Assembly (NCBI GenBank): GCA_030374765.1
Contig: JARGXX010000013.1
Location: forward strand, 868,001 to 932,000
Direction of reading: 5' to 3'
Source of the DNA: Agarophyton chilense
Taxonomy: Eukaryota; Rhodophyta; Florideophyceae; Gracilariales; Gracilariaceae
Length of the DNA stretch: 64,000 bases
A model generated the notes under the pieces. It saw only the letters and a program-made list of their open reading frames with translations. It had not been told where the DNA came from and searched no databases. Shown piece after piece: positions 19,417 to 30,181 of the stretch; the first letter of the stretch is position 1; each line of letters starts with the position of its first letter. A program made the translations under genes and the position numbers.

Positions 19417-19704
19417 TTCAAAAGGCCAAAATACACGACGTCTGGTATGTATGAAATAGACTAGATGTAGACCAATTAAAATTCTGGCCACATTTCAGAT
19501 ACCGTACAATGCACCGTGGCCCCCAACTCGGAGTGCGCTCTCTGAGCTCGCATGGCGCTCTTTGCGCATATGCGTATCAGGCCAATCACACATCGTCCAC
19601 ATCGTCCCACATCGTCCTCGCTCTCTCCTCGTCCAGTGCGCAAGCCCGCCGCAACTCGAACTCCTTCTCCCCAAATCACATCGCGCCAATTCCTCGCCAT
19701 GTAG
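19417..19704 (+). repeat. MULE terminal inverted repeat, left
   Basis: This is the reverse complement of 53576-53862 with roughly a dozen mismatches by eye over about 287 bp. It begins TTCAAAAGGCC against GCAAAAGGCC on the other end. Inside lies a 9/12-bp direct repeat (GGACGATGTG-like, read on the minus strand). Small mirrored open frames in both copies are a by-product. Confidence 0.82.
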
Positions 19705-20829
19705 CTAAGAAAAATGGCGCAACATTTAAACCTGAACAAGGGTCGTTGAACTAGAGAAGAGGTCGCACGACTAGATGGTGGAGCAGTCATTCGTCCCTCC
19801 CAGGTTCAGTTCTCCCTTCTCATGACCATCATTTTAACGCACGCCTTGTGCGTGCAGTGAAGTTCGCTCTGCCGCCGTATCACGTCGCAGACAAAGCAAA
19901 TGTTAAACATTTTGAAAGTGTTGATACTCATAATACGGAAGAGTTGCTTTATATCTATTTTACTTACGATTTACACTTTCTATGATTTCTATTGCTCTGG
20001 CTTGTGCGTTTTTTATCTCAGATTGGGAAGGTAGACTCATTGTTTGAGATTAAGAGCCATAACCGGCAGTAGGGTAGGACTTTGGAGCACCATGTCGTTG
20101 ATTTTTGGTAGCAAATCTCTCAGTGAAGCTCTTTTTTCATTTTGAAGTCCTAACAGATGACGAGATTGGCGGTAGGATTTTGGAGATGTTGAGTTGATCA
20201 ACCGATGAGGAATCAAAGTGGTTGGTCCCCCCCGAAATGGTTAGACTTTCAGGTTCGTAATTGATTATTAAGGACAGTGAAAGAATAGAACCATCGGAAA
20301 GAACTTTCTTCACTGTTTGGAGGAGTCTATGTACTCTCTAAATTGCAACATTACCTATGCCCGAAGCCATGCAATGTATGTGGTCGTATATGGCCTTTCC
20401 ATCTGAATAACGGCCGTAGTTTCGAAGCTCTACATCTCAATTTATAGTTACCAGATCACTTATCCTTGCATTTTTGTCTTCCTTCCCATCAATGGGCAAG
20501 AGCTTCGACTTCAACGCATCTGCGCCAATCACACCGGCAGTTTGACGAATGTTGGACACTCTCGAAATGTTCCACTCCTCGGAATTTCTCTTTCAGTACG
20601 TATCAAACAATTTGTCGATTGTAATGTACTCCGAGAGTACTACCTAAAACCGCGCCTGACGTAGAACCTTTTCCCTACACACCATCGCGCACCGAACTTC
20701 ATGACGGCATGGGAAACCCATCGTGATGCTGTTTCTACAGCTGCAGCGCACTTCCAGGTTTCTCTTCGCTTCTGTACCACTTCCACTTACTCTGCAAGCG
20801 AAAAGCACAGTAATGGGTAGTACTGGCGA
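19705..20829. other. MULE interior, non-coding 3' part
   Basis: AT-rich 1.1 kb between the left inverted repeat and the end of the transposase frame. No further coding segment or named feature is visible. Confidence 0.5.
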
Positions 20830-21092
20830 TTAATTCGCAAAGGAATTTAAAGCTGATGGCGGGTTTGGTTGCGGAAGTGGTTTGGACGCTGCGACATACT
20901 CCTTTCTCCACATTAACTCGAACTTCGCCACAGTGCCAACATAGCTCTCATCTTGTACAACCTCATGCCATTCCATAGCTTCGCTGTCTACTAATGTTGC
21001 GCTTAGAACTGCGTAGGACTTCGACGGAACTACAAGAACGCATAACTGGTGTACTCGTTGATCATATAGTTCAGAACTGGGGGGCGAATAGG
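20830..21092 (-). pseudogene. MULE transposase C-terminal segment, split off by Gypsy-A
   Basis: The minus-strand frame is open from the Gypsy-A insertion point to a TAA at 20832-20830 (87 codons). It includes LCVLVVPSKSYAVLSATL and VAKFELMWRKEYVAAS. Across the insertion the same frame continues into 49010-49080 once the 5-bp duplication is counted once, so this is the missing C-terminus of the transposase. It has no start codon of its own. A SWIM-type zinc motif is not clearly seen. Confidence 0.6.
21088..21092. repeat. Gypsy-A target-site duplication, left
   Basis: ATAGG here equals 49005-49009, directly outside the two LTRs. Confidence 0.85.
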
Positions 21093-21655
21093 TGTGAGAT
21101 AGCGCCGAAAGGCGTGTAAGTTTTCTAGAGGCGCGACGCGTGCGGAGTCCGTAAGCGGGGCGTGCGTGTCACACGAGGCCGGTCGGGGAACGGTGACGCG
21201 TGGAGACGAGCGCCAGCACCGGGCGGTCGTAGGGAGACTGGGCGGTTTGGAACGTCAGGCACGATCGAGGTACGCGCGAAGAGTCCGAACGGCTTGTACA
21301 CCTGTAGATATCCCGTACGGAGAAACGCTTCAGTTCGGCTATAGAAACGATACTTAGATTGGGACGGTGGTGCTTACCCTTTACTGTTTGGAGGGTGGCG
21401 GGGAGGGGAGGTGCATAAGTAGTGTGCACCCCCGAGCTGCAACCCGCATTACAGTCCGTAGTGGCGCCTGCACCCACGTGGCGAAAATATCACGGGGTGT
21501 GGTGCGCCAACTATCTACAACTATGCTACGTGTTAACCTACTGTACATGTCCGTCCGGCGTGCCATCTTCGCACACGTGTGCAACCAGGCCACTTGCAAT
21601 CATTCCTGACCACGCCCTTCTTACCTGACAACCCGCTCGGATCCACTATACTACA
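21093..21655 (-). repeat. Gypsy-A 3' LTR
   Basis: 563 bp, the same length as the copy at 48442-49004, with about two dozen mismatches by eye. Read on the minus strand it starts TGTAGTATAG and ends CTCACA. A TG..CA boundary is present on both strands. Confidence 0.9.
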
Positions 21656-21667
21656 TACCCCCCTTCT
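21656..21667 (-). other. Gypsy-A polypurine tract
   Basis: On the minus strand AGAAGGGGGGTA lies immediately before the 3' LTR, as expected for the plus-strand primer. Confidence 0.6.
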
Positions 21668-22023
21668 AGAGTGCGGGACGTCCTCGGAGCGCCAATATCC
21701 TAGGCAATAGCTGGTTGAGTGCAAACCGAGCGGACTTGGCGTGGCGTCTGCAAACCGACACCATACGCGCTAGAAGCGACTGATTGCGTTATACGGGCCC
21801 GTTCGGAAATCCATATCGTACCACAGCCGCTCAGAAATACACGCCATATCACAGCCGTTCGGGAGTGCACGTCATATCACGCCCGTCGGCGGGCGGTCGT
21901 CGGCGGCGTATTTAAGCACTTCTCTTCGCCGGGCGGAGCGACGCGTAGACTCCAGAGAGGATCGGTACGGTGGCTGCGAAGAGTACGGACTCAGGAGGCT
22001 GCGTTCTTCCGTTCGGTTCGACT

Positions 22024-23649
22024 ATGGACGACAACAACGGGGCTGTCAAACCGCGACCGGCAGGAGAGAGTGGGGCGCCAGCCGAGGCCGGCCCTCGCGG
22101 ACATACCGGTACCGCGACGGGCACCTGTAACTGCACACGATGCAGCTTCCGCGGGGCCTCCGTTCGGTGCTCAGGGTGGCAGTTACGCGATCTGGGACGC
22201 CCGACCGACGGCAATTCCGCCGGCGTCGGCGGGGAATCCTTCCGTGCCTTCGTTTCTTCCGTTCGGTGCGATACAGCCGCAAATGATAGGGCGTGTGGGT
22301 GCCGGCGTGCTGGTACCCCCGTTCGGATATCAAGCGCCTGGCGCGGGCTTACCCGGTGTGTTTCGAAACCCGCTCCCTGGGCAGGAGCACGACCACCGCT
22401 GGCGACGCCCGCAGGGCCGTAGGGGTGGGCCGACCGGGAAAGAACCTCCGTTTTCGGTTGAGACGCTGATCTCGGGGGACGAATGGAGCGGAGGTTTGGA
22501 CGCGCGGCGGTTCGGCGCAATACCGACGCAGCGAACGTTCTTCGAACGCACCGGCCGGAATCCGAAGCGGACGCGCCACGAGGCGTGGCGCGCGTGTTGG
22601 AGGCATCTTCCACGAATAACCGGTCGGGAAGGCGACGAGACGCATGGCAGCTTTGACATGCCGTTTCTCCGGTGTCCGGAAGAGTATGACTACCAAGGTC
22701 GTATGCGCGACTTCGTCACGCGCATGCTGTCTGACGAGGGTATTCCCGATCCGCACGGTAACCCTTTGGGGCTCGTGATGTTTTCCCCTCCGTACGACGG
22801 GCTCTACTTTCTAAACCGACGCCGTTGGGGTGACTATGTCGCGATCGAAGCGCGAATCCAGTCGGGCTTCGGTGGTTTCATGCACGGGTGGCACAACGTG
22901 GAGTTCTTCAACGTTCCGGTGTGCAGGTATCCGCATCGGTCGGCGACGAGGAGCGTGATGCACTGAGAACGCTGCAGGAAGCCTGCCGCGCGAATGATGA
23001 AGAGCCTCCCGAATCGGGCGTAGAAGCCTTAGAGATGGCGGCTGAGGTGTGGGAGCCCCGCGCGGATGCGTTCACCAGCCTGTTGAGCGCGGAGATGGTC
23101 ACTACTGTCGACTTAGTGTCATATGTCAGCGCTGTCTGCGTTGAACTCCTCCAGCACCGCGTTAATACCTTCGGGGACATGGTAACCCGACCGGGTGGCG
23201 CCACGGTATCTCAGCTCATTGGGCATCTGGACCTGTCAATGGGGCGTGCAAATGACGCCGCCCCTGAGTGGCTCCAGAGAATCCGAGCGGCGATACGATC
23301 CGGGTCATTTTCTGCAGCGCCTGGGGTTTCCGGCGTCCCGGCGGCTCAGGTCGTGGCGGGCGCATCGGTGCCGGACCGGGCGGGGGATGCTGAGGACCCG
23401 TCGACGGTGAGGATGGCGGCGCATGCCGCTGCTTCGCCGCGGGGGACGAAGAAACCAGAGGGCCGACTCCTGGTCGGGGTCCTACGAACGAGGCCTCCGT
23501 ACAGGCCGGGCCTCTGTCCTCTCTGGGTCGTACCGTTCGGGGGGTCGGGCACAGGAGTGCGGTTAGTGCCCTCTTTCAGCCGTCCGGGCGTCGTTTGGGC
23601 TCCCCGTCGCCGGTACCAGGTCCTGGGAACGCCGGCAGGGGTGCTTTGA
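22024..23649 (+). pseudogene. Opposite-strand accessory gene of Gypsy-A
   Basis: A plus-strand coding region lies between the 3' LTR and the chromodomain, opposite to gag-pol. It begins at ATG 22024 (MDDNNGAVKPRPAGES), shifts frame near 22110, continues with a Pro/Gly-rich part (PPFGAQGGSYAIWDARPTA) and a globular part (YDGLYFLNRRRWGDYVAIEA), then shifts again near 22930 into a Glu/Ala/Leu-rich helical part (RDALRTLQEACRANDEE) ending at the 23649 stop; about 540 codons in all. No known domain was recognised. Gypsy-B has a gene of similar size, order and orientation in the same place. The frameshifts make this copy a pseudogene. The reverse-strand frames here are shadows. Confidence 0.55.
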
Positions 23650-24720
23650 GAGGCCAGCGGGGAGGCAGCCGCGGTGAGCGTCGCAGCGTCAGGGACTTTG
23701 CGTCCCTTCCGGTGATTTCCCGTATCTCGAAAGCGTCTTCTCCGTCCGAAAAGCGAGGAAGGTGAGTCATTCCTTCCTGCAGTTGAACCTGAGTAAACGA
23801 TCCTAGCATCTCCGTCATGCTTCACGGCGCGAGACACGGTGCAGTGACGCGTGCGAGATTGCAGTGTCTGAGCGCGCCTCGCGACGCGCGTGCGCCACGC
23901 GCGTGTCCCACCGGTGGGCGCCAGTTGGCGCGTTTGCAGACTTAGAGTGCACGTGCTGATACAGCAATGCCCGGCTAGGTCGGTATCCGATTCGGTATAC
24001 AGTAAGGCATGTAGTGCGCCTTTGTGTCTACTCAAACCATCACAAGTCTTTTGGCCGTGCGGAGAGTCCAAATCGGCCATTTTCAGAGCCTGAAACGGCT
24101 TCGTTTCCGAGATATTGGCCAGGACATTTTTGTGCGTTTTTGATGCCATACAGAGTGCTAATTTCCGCGTCGCATTTGTTTGATTATCCTGGCAGGTAAC
24201 CGCTCGGTCCGGCGTGGAGCGCAGCGCGTATACGCTTGCCGCGGTTATGCAGGCTGGCACCGCAGGGGCAGGCGGGCACCGGGTGGCGTGTTGCTATCGG
24301 TTTACGCGTGTTGTCCGGCCCCTGGCGGGCCGCTGTGCCGGAGTTACCGAGTATACAAGAGTGTTTGTCGCTGTGTTGGTGGTCGATGTCCATGCCCGGT
24401 TGTGTTGGGGTGCAATGCTGACGGAGTCGCAGTTACTTCTTCCTTCTTTTTGCCGCGCGATGGCTCCACACACGCTGTTGACTACCGATCGGAGGTGATA
24501 TACAATATTCGGCCGGAGGCCATGTCCAATTTCGGAATTTCCCCGGTCGTTCGGCACTGCTGACGGAGTCGCACGAAGTCACAACACACGCTGTTGACTA
24601 CCGATCGGAGGTGAACTGCGTTGTTCGGCCGAAGGCCATGTCCGATTTCGGAATGCCTCCTGTCGTTCGGCTTGTATTCCCCCCCTTTTTAGATACGACG
24701 GCTCCGCCCGGCGTAGAGTT
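23650..24720. other. Gypsy-A spacer with tandem repeats
   Basis: Non-coding 1.1 kb between the accessory gene and the chromodomain, which converge. It holds a duplicated block at 24416-24670: CACGCTGTTGACTACCGATC recurs at 24471 and 24587 (116 bp apart), and TGCTGACGGAGTCGCA recurs before each. Confidence 0.5.
24471..24670. repeat. Imperfect tandem repeat, period about 116 bp
   Basis: Two units start CACGCTGTTGACTACCGATC and share GGAGGTGA, TTCGGCC.AAGGCCATGTCC-like text, TTTCGGAAT and GTCGTTCGGC at matching positions. Confidence 0.7.
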
Positions 24721-25034
24721 TTATGCCATTCGGGATTGGCGCTTCCAATATCGGCTAATAAAGTGTTGCGGGAGATTGTTGGGAGGTTCCCAAGAGTCTT
24801 CCGCAGCACTGCAACCGTACCAGCGTACGCGATAAACAAGTCCGTGCGGAGGGTCGTCTGCCAGCCCATGGTCAAGGATTCGCTCCACAATTCCAATGCT
24901 GTCCGGTTGGATAGAGTTAGAGATGGCCGAATCGGGTTTTGAAGGCTCCGTTCGGTGATTATTTCCAGCGGAGGGCGAGGTAGTGTCCGTCACGGGTTCC
25001 TCGGCGAACGGACCGTCGGGATCAAAAATACCGT
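24721..25034 (-). pseudogene. Gypsy-A chromodomain (pol C-terminus)
   Basis: The minus-strand frame encodes a chromodomain: IVERILDHGLADDPPHGLVY, then RVRWYGCSAAEDSWEP and ISRYWKR. This follows the usual chromo pattern of a conserved Y/W/W aromatic cage around 'Y.V.W.G....D.WEP'. Such domains at the end of integrase steer chromovirus insertion toward modified histones. It is cut from the rest of pol by the copia element (duplication ACGGG) and a frameshift near the junction. Confidence 0.8.
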
Positions 25035-25039
25035 ACGGG
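25035..25039. repeat. Copia target-site duplication, left
   Basis: ACGGG here equals 30182-30186, directly outside the LTRs. Confidence 0.85.
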
Positions 25040-25355
25040 TGTGAGAATCACGGAGCAAGAGCACAGCCTTCGAAGAGTGCTCTAGCTTAATTAGAAAGAC
25101 TTAGCATTGCCCAATGCAATATTGAAAGGGCACTACCGCCCAAATGTTTGTCAGTAGAAGAGCCCTTGCCAAAGGGCACAGCACACGATAGAGAGGACCC
25201 AGCCTTGGGTCAAATAAAGAGGAGAGAACGGCGGACCAGCGAAGAGGAGCTGAGAGGGATAAGCCGAGCTTTGTGCTGAACGCATCCACACACGCGCGAG
25301 ACATCTGCGACGACAGCCCTACGACATGTCCGACAGCTTTGCCAAACCTGTTACA
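25040..25355 (+). repeat. Copia 5' LTR
   Basis: 316 bp, TGTGAGAATC...CTGTTACA. It contains the gag ATG at 25326, so the last ten LTR codons are coding (MSDSFAKPVT). Confidence 0.92.
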
Positions 25356-26459
25356 GTTATGGGCCCAGCGGGGCCTATACTCGCAGATTCCAGTAGCAAC
25401 AGTAATAACGCTCCTCTGTTCTTTACCAACGTCACCTCGAAAGTTCGTTACCGCGATGAGCTACGGTTCTGGATGCAGATGGTCAACGAAATGGCAGAAG
25501 TTGACACCAAATGGAAGGCCTTGCGCAAGGGTGCTGGATACATCATTTACCGTTCATGTGACCAGACAGCTCAAGCCTTATTGAAAAAGGCGGTTTCCAA
25601 TCGTACCCTATCTCTTTCAGTTCAGCAGGATGATCCCAAGAACGAGAAACTCATCGAGAGCATACTCGATGTCATTGCAAAAGACACTCCTACTGAGTCA
25701 ATGAAAAGAGAAGTCGACTTGCTCACAGCTATACACAGTTGCTCACGAGCTGAGAATGAACCCGTTTCTTCGTTTGCCACCCGATTTACTGGAGCCGTGG
25801 CGAGGTATACAAATCATACAACCGGAATAAGTGACGCAACGAGCAGGCAGTTTGCAGTCATGATGATTCGTAACGCACAGTTAACCCCAGACACGATGAA
25901 TTCTCTCCTTTTCCAACTCACTTCGTCCACCTTGTAGAAAGCAGATCACTTGGGGCAGATCTTGGCTACGAATTCCGAGCTCAATTTCCTCCTGAATATG
26001 TTAAGAACTTCACAATCATCAGAGGTAGATGTAGCTGAATCACTCCCACTCAAAGTTCAGGAGGAAGCAAAGAAAATACAGGACCAAAGTGTGCATAAAG
26101 TACAGATGTTCACCCTAGAAATTGCTGCAGAATACCTATCTCATGTTCAGAGCAAACCACAGCACAGTCCTGGCACCTTAAATATCAAGACTCATGGATC
26201 GATGCTGGGAAAAAGAAATACTTCTCCTTATGTTGGTAGCAGAAAGGACTTCAAGAAGCTGAAGGAGGAGACCAAATGCCGAGCATGCAATAATTCCGGT
26301 CATTGGTGGAGAGACCGCGAAGACTGCCGTGCTATCATGAAATCGAGATGTCAGGCGAAACGAAATGACGCTAGCGCAACGCCTGCCCCTGACGAAAGGC
26401 CCCCCCTTCATGAAAGCAACAAGAATGAGCCGGCCTCACAGTCGCTTTTTCGGGATTGA
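25326..26459 (+). pseudogene. Copia gag, starts inside the LTR, one TAG stop
   Basis: The frame starts at ATG 25326 in the LTR, reads through the primer site (VMGPAGP) and continues to a TGA at 26457, 377 codons, with one TAG at 25935-25937. Downstream of that stop the frame is the same (KADHLGQILATNSELNFLL). It is a helical capsid-like protein followed near residue 318 by a zinc knuckle-like CRACNNSGHWWRDREDC, where the last spacing is longer than the usual CCHC. The TAG fits a CAG (Gln) changed by one C-to-T step. Confidence 0.72.
25356..25370 (+). other. Copia primer-binding site (half initiator tRNA-Met)
   Basis: GTTATGGGCCCAGC directly follows the LTR. It is complementary to GCTGGGCCCATAAC of the initiator tRNA-Met anticodon stem-loop, so priming should use a cleaved tRNA half rather than the CCA end. 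Confidence 0.72.
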
Positions 26460-29400
26460 GGCCAGTTGGGCTCCGTCCTGACCTCAATCCTATATTAGAT
26501 GAAGGAGCTCCAACCTCAACTGGAGAAATTGAAGAGGCAACAGCACTGTGCGACGCCCTTGGCATCACATTGACACTAGATCCCCCCCGAGAGCATTATT
26601 ACCATGGCTCGGGCAATCATTCAGAAAAAGCTAAACCTGTCATATGCACTTGGAATCTGATTATAAACAATGCCAACCATCGTCCCACGGTGCTACCATT
26701 CGACCTAGTACATGGTTCTTCGCCACTCCTCATTGGCCTGGACGTGAAGAGATTTGCCAATACACTCAACCGAACCAAGCCACAGATACTCTGCTTCAAA
26801 CGTCCAATGGATACTGCTGAACGCGTGTTCCGAACGTATATTGAGAAGGACTGTCATGGAAATGACAGGCTTTGGGTGGAAATAATCCCACATCGAGCCT
26901 CGAACATAAATACCCTGATGTCAAACTCTAGCCTGCGACTCAACAAGAACGAACTAAAAAAGATACATCGCTTCACACACGCCACCGCTAACGAGATGAA
27001 AGCTATACTGAGGGACGCTGACAAGCTGACAGACGACCTAAGCCGATCATGTGAGGAAATCCACGATGCCTGCGATATCTGTGCTTCCACTGGACGCCCT
27101 GCTCACCGAAAGAAAACCTCGCTAACGCATGTAAACGAAGCATTCAATGAGTCTTTACAAGCCGATTTCCTCGTCGTATACATAGAGAATCTCAAATATG
27201 AAATCCTCAATATCATCGACGCTGGCACGAACTACGGCGAGAGGTCGATTGTGACGAAGAAAGACGCGAGCGAGATGTGCAACAAGCTGGAGTCGGAATG
27301 GATATACCACCATGGAGCCCCAAAGAATTTCAGCGCAGACACTGATTTGACAAATCCAGCGCTGACGAAGCTCATGAACGCACATGGTATCAAAATGGAA
27401 GACCGCCCGGCAAGGTGTTCATCCAAAAACGGCAAGATCGAACGCAACAACGGCTTATTCAAGTCAGTATTTGCTCGCGTATCTAAGGAGAACACCACGG
27501 CTTCACCACGAACCCTTGTCGCCCGAACGTCCTTCTTGAGCAACTTGTTCCACGGAAACTCCACATTGAGCTCCTTTCAACTTGCAAGGGGATACTCACC
27601 GTCGCTGCTGGGTATACCAGCCAATTGTGTCCCAGAAGAACTCCTTAACGCCCACAAGCGCACAACTGCCACTCGAGCTCTGCAAAAGGTGCTCAAAGCA
27701 CACAACAACCACCTCATTCCCCCACATTCCATCCGACCAGGAACATCTATCTGGGTATATTTCAACACATCAAAGCAGAACGAGCGCGTGAGGTGGGTAA
27801 AGCCACGGTAACGCAGACCACCCCATTCTATGTTAAATGTAGACGGTCTAACCGAGGCCCGCCGATGAAAGTCGCATACGAACACGTTCGTCTTGTTCCT
27901 GATGGCCAACTTGCTAGCCAATTACAAGAAGGTATATTAGAGGATATACTCGCGCATGAAACACCAGAGACAGCACACAATCCCCAGGACGACGCAGAAG
28001 CACCACGTGAATCAGAACAGATCATGATCGATGTATTCGGCCCTGATTACTCATCGGAAGACGAAGCCACGAATGAGGGCCTTCACAATTCGTTTTTCTC
28101 TACCACAGTAATTGGCGATGCTTCACGGGATATTGGCCAGGTCAGCGCAGAAGGACCTCCAAAAGAATATGATGCACACCTCAAGTCTGACGAGCAATTC
28201 GTCCTCACGGAGATCTACAAGGCTATTTGTAACCAGCAGGTCACCCGCAAAAGAATGGAATGTGCACGGCAATGGATACTCGACAAGGCTGTAGAGGATG
28301 AAATCCAGAACACTTGGAAAGGCGCATATGTTGAGGTACCTGAACACGAAGTACCGGTACACGCTAACGTCATTAGCTCCCATGTCGTGTACAAAGTAAA
28401 GAACGAAGAGAAGAACCAGAAAAGAATAAAAGCAAGGCTGTGCCCGCACGGGAACCGTGACAAGGAAAAGGGGAATATCAGAAACGATTCTGCGAACGCT
28501 CAATTCGACGTCATACGCATCCCTCTATCGCTGACATCGTTCCTCAGATTACGAATTGGATGCATCGACATTAAAGGAGCGTACCTCCACAGCGGACCTA
28601 TTACCAGAGAACTATATGTGCGTCCACCTAAAGAATGGAAAGGCCGCCGCGGAAACCAATGCAAACTGACCAAGCTTCCATATGGCATCAGTGAGGCAGG
28701 AAGACAGTGGGCTACTGTCATTGAGAGCTGGTTGTTGAACGAAGCAAACTTTTCTCGTGCCTTTGGAGTTACGCAACTATATATCAGAAGGAAAGATGAC
28801 GGATCCATAAAGCTATTGCTTGCCAAGTTAATGGACGCCCTTCTGATCTCTGGATCCGTAGAGGACATGCGCGACTTTGCCTTGGAACTTGATCAACGAT
28901 TTTGTGTCAGCAAGACGATCATCGACGACGAAATTAAGTTCAATGGATCTGTCATCAAACAGTACGACGACTTCGCTATCTAACTGTCTATGGAAGAGTA
29001 TGTGAACCCTATAAAGCCAATAAACCTTAGCAAAGCCCGCAAAGCTATGCGAAATGATACCGCACGCCCCAATGAGATTCGATCGTATCGTGCACTGGCG
29101 GGTGAACTTACTTGGTTAGGGTGTGGTTCGCTACCACAAGCCGCGTACGTTGGGTCACTCATGCAGCAGAGAATGAGCAAAGTAACGATATCGCATTTGA
29201 TTGACGCAAACAAGATGCTGCATGAGCTTCGAAACCTCCGACCAGTACTCACCTTTCGGCGTCCTAATGGAAATATTACAGCAATTGAAGTGGTTTCCTT
29301 CTCGGATGCGTCCTTCAATATTTCAACCAGCCAGATATACGGGCAGACTGGAGTGATCACTGGACTACGATACAGGGCGGAGGACGACGCAACGACGTAC

Positions 29401-29829
29401 CACATAAATGATTGGTCAAGTACAAAACAGAGGAGAGTATCGTACTCATCATACGACGCAGAAATAATTGCTTGCACTGAAGCAGATGATAGAGGGTTCT
29501 ATTTGAAATCGATGCTTAAATCTATCTCCCCCGAAGACCAATTCGTGCATATTCTCAACGTGGACTCTAAAGGACTATTTGACACAATTACAACGCTGCA
29601 CGAAGGAAGGGAGTACAGACTAAGGCAGACAGTACAACGATTGAGAGACTCATTTGAAGCTCACGAAATGGATGTGCTTCGGTGGATACAAGGAATGGTT
29701 AATATTGCTGATGCACTCACAAAGTACAACCCAATGATGCACAAACTGCTGAACCGAATTGCTGTAACCGGAACACTAACACTCCCCAAACATCGATCAT
29801 TCCGCCTAGACAGCAAAGCATGGAAGTGA
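26456..29829 (+). pseudogene. Copia pol: protease, integrase, reverse transcriptase, RNase H
   Basis: Pol overlaps the gag end in another frame. Protease-like LDEGAPTSTG (DEG where DSG/DTG is usual) is at about 26495. The integrase has an HHCC zinc region (HRFTHA ... CDICAS) and a D-D-E set (QADFLVV, SADTDL, KIERNN) to about 27480. The frame slips by one base near 27800. Reverse transcriptase follows (CIDIKGAYLH, PYGISEAGRQW), but its active site reads KLMDALL instead of YVDDLL. A TAA at 28981-28983 interrupts, then RNase H continues in frame (SFSDAS, SSYDAEI, LNVDSKG, IADALTKY) to 29829. One frameshift, one in-frame stop and an altered catalytic motif make this copy inactive. Confidence 0.82.
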
Positions 29830-29855
29830 GAGTTGCAACAAATAGCTTGATGCAA

Positions 29856-29865
29856 CTGGGGGGTG
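29856..29865 (+). other. Copia polypurine tract
   Basis: CTGGGGGGTG lies immediately before the 3' LTR. Confidence 0.6.
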
Positions 29866-30181
29866 TGTGAGAATCACGGAGCAAGAGCACAGCCTTCGAA
29901 GAGTGCTCTAGCTTAATTAGAAAGACTTTGCATTGCCCAATGCAATATTGAAAGGGCACTACCGCCCAAATGTTTGTCAGCAGAAGAGCCCTTGCCAAAG
30001 AGCACAGCACACGATAGAGAGGACCCAGCCTTGGGTCACATAAAGAGGAGAGAACGGCGGACCAGCGACGAGGAGCCGAGAGGGATAAGCCGAGCTTTGT
30101 GCTGAACGCATCCACACACGCGCGAGACATCTACGACGACAGCCCTACGACATGTCCGACAGCTTTGCCAAACCTGTTACA
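29866..30181 (+). repeat. Copia 3' LTR
   Basis: 316 bp, near-identical to 25040-25355. The same internal ATG occurs at 30152. Confidence 0.92.

Larger units (their letters stand above)
25040..30181 (+). mobile_element. Ty1/copia element inserted in Gypsy-A pol
   Basis: A 5142-bp element with two 316-bp LTRs and an exact 5-bp target duplication. Gene order on the plus strand is gag, protease, integrase, reverse transcriptase, RNase H, the Ty1/copia order. LTRs differ at about seven positions by eye, fewer than those of Gypsy-A, matching its later arrival. The primer site matches the anticodon stem-loop half of initiator tRNA-Met as in Drosophila copia, and I recall this for GalEa/PyRE-type elements of animals and red algae. 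Confidence 0.9.

Noticed and set aside
19417-19704. Idea that ZNG1 and NEDD8 share a duplicated promoter element
   Set aside because: The repeats have the same orientation relative to both genes, but the 9-bp duplication and the MULE gene between them make a transposon end the better explanation.
19509-19754. Open frame with a near-identical mirrored partner at 53517-53771 (-)
   Set aside because: Both lie in the MULE inverted repeats; the similarity is explained by the repeat, and neither frame looks like a protein.
23346-24260. 304-codon minus-strand open frame in Gypsy-A
   Set aside because: It lies opposite the accessory gene in GC-rich sequence and extends into the repeat spacer; no domain, and Gypsy-B has no equivalent.
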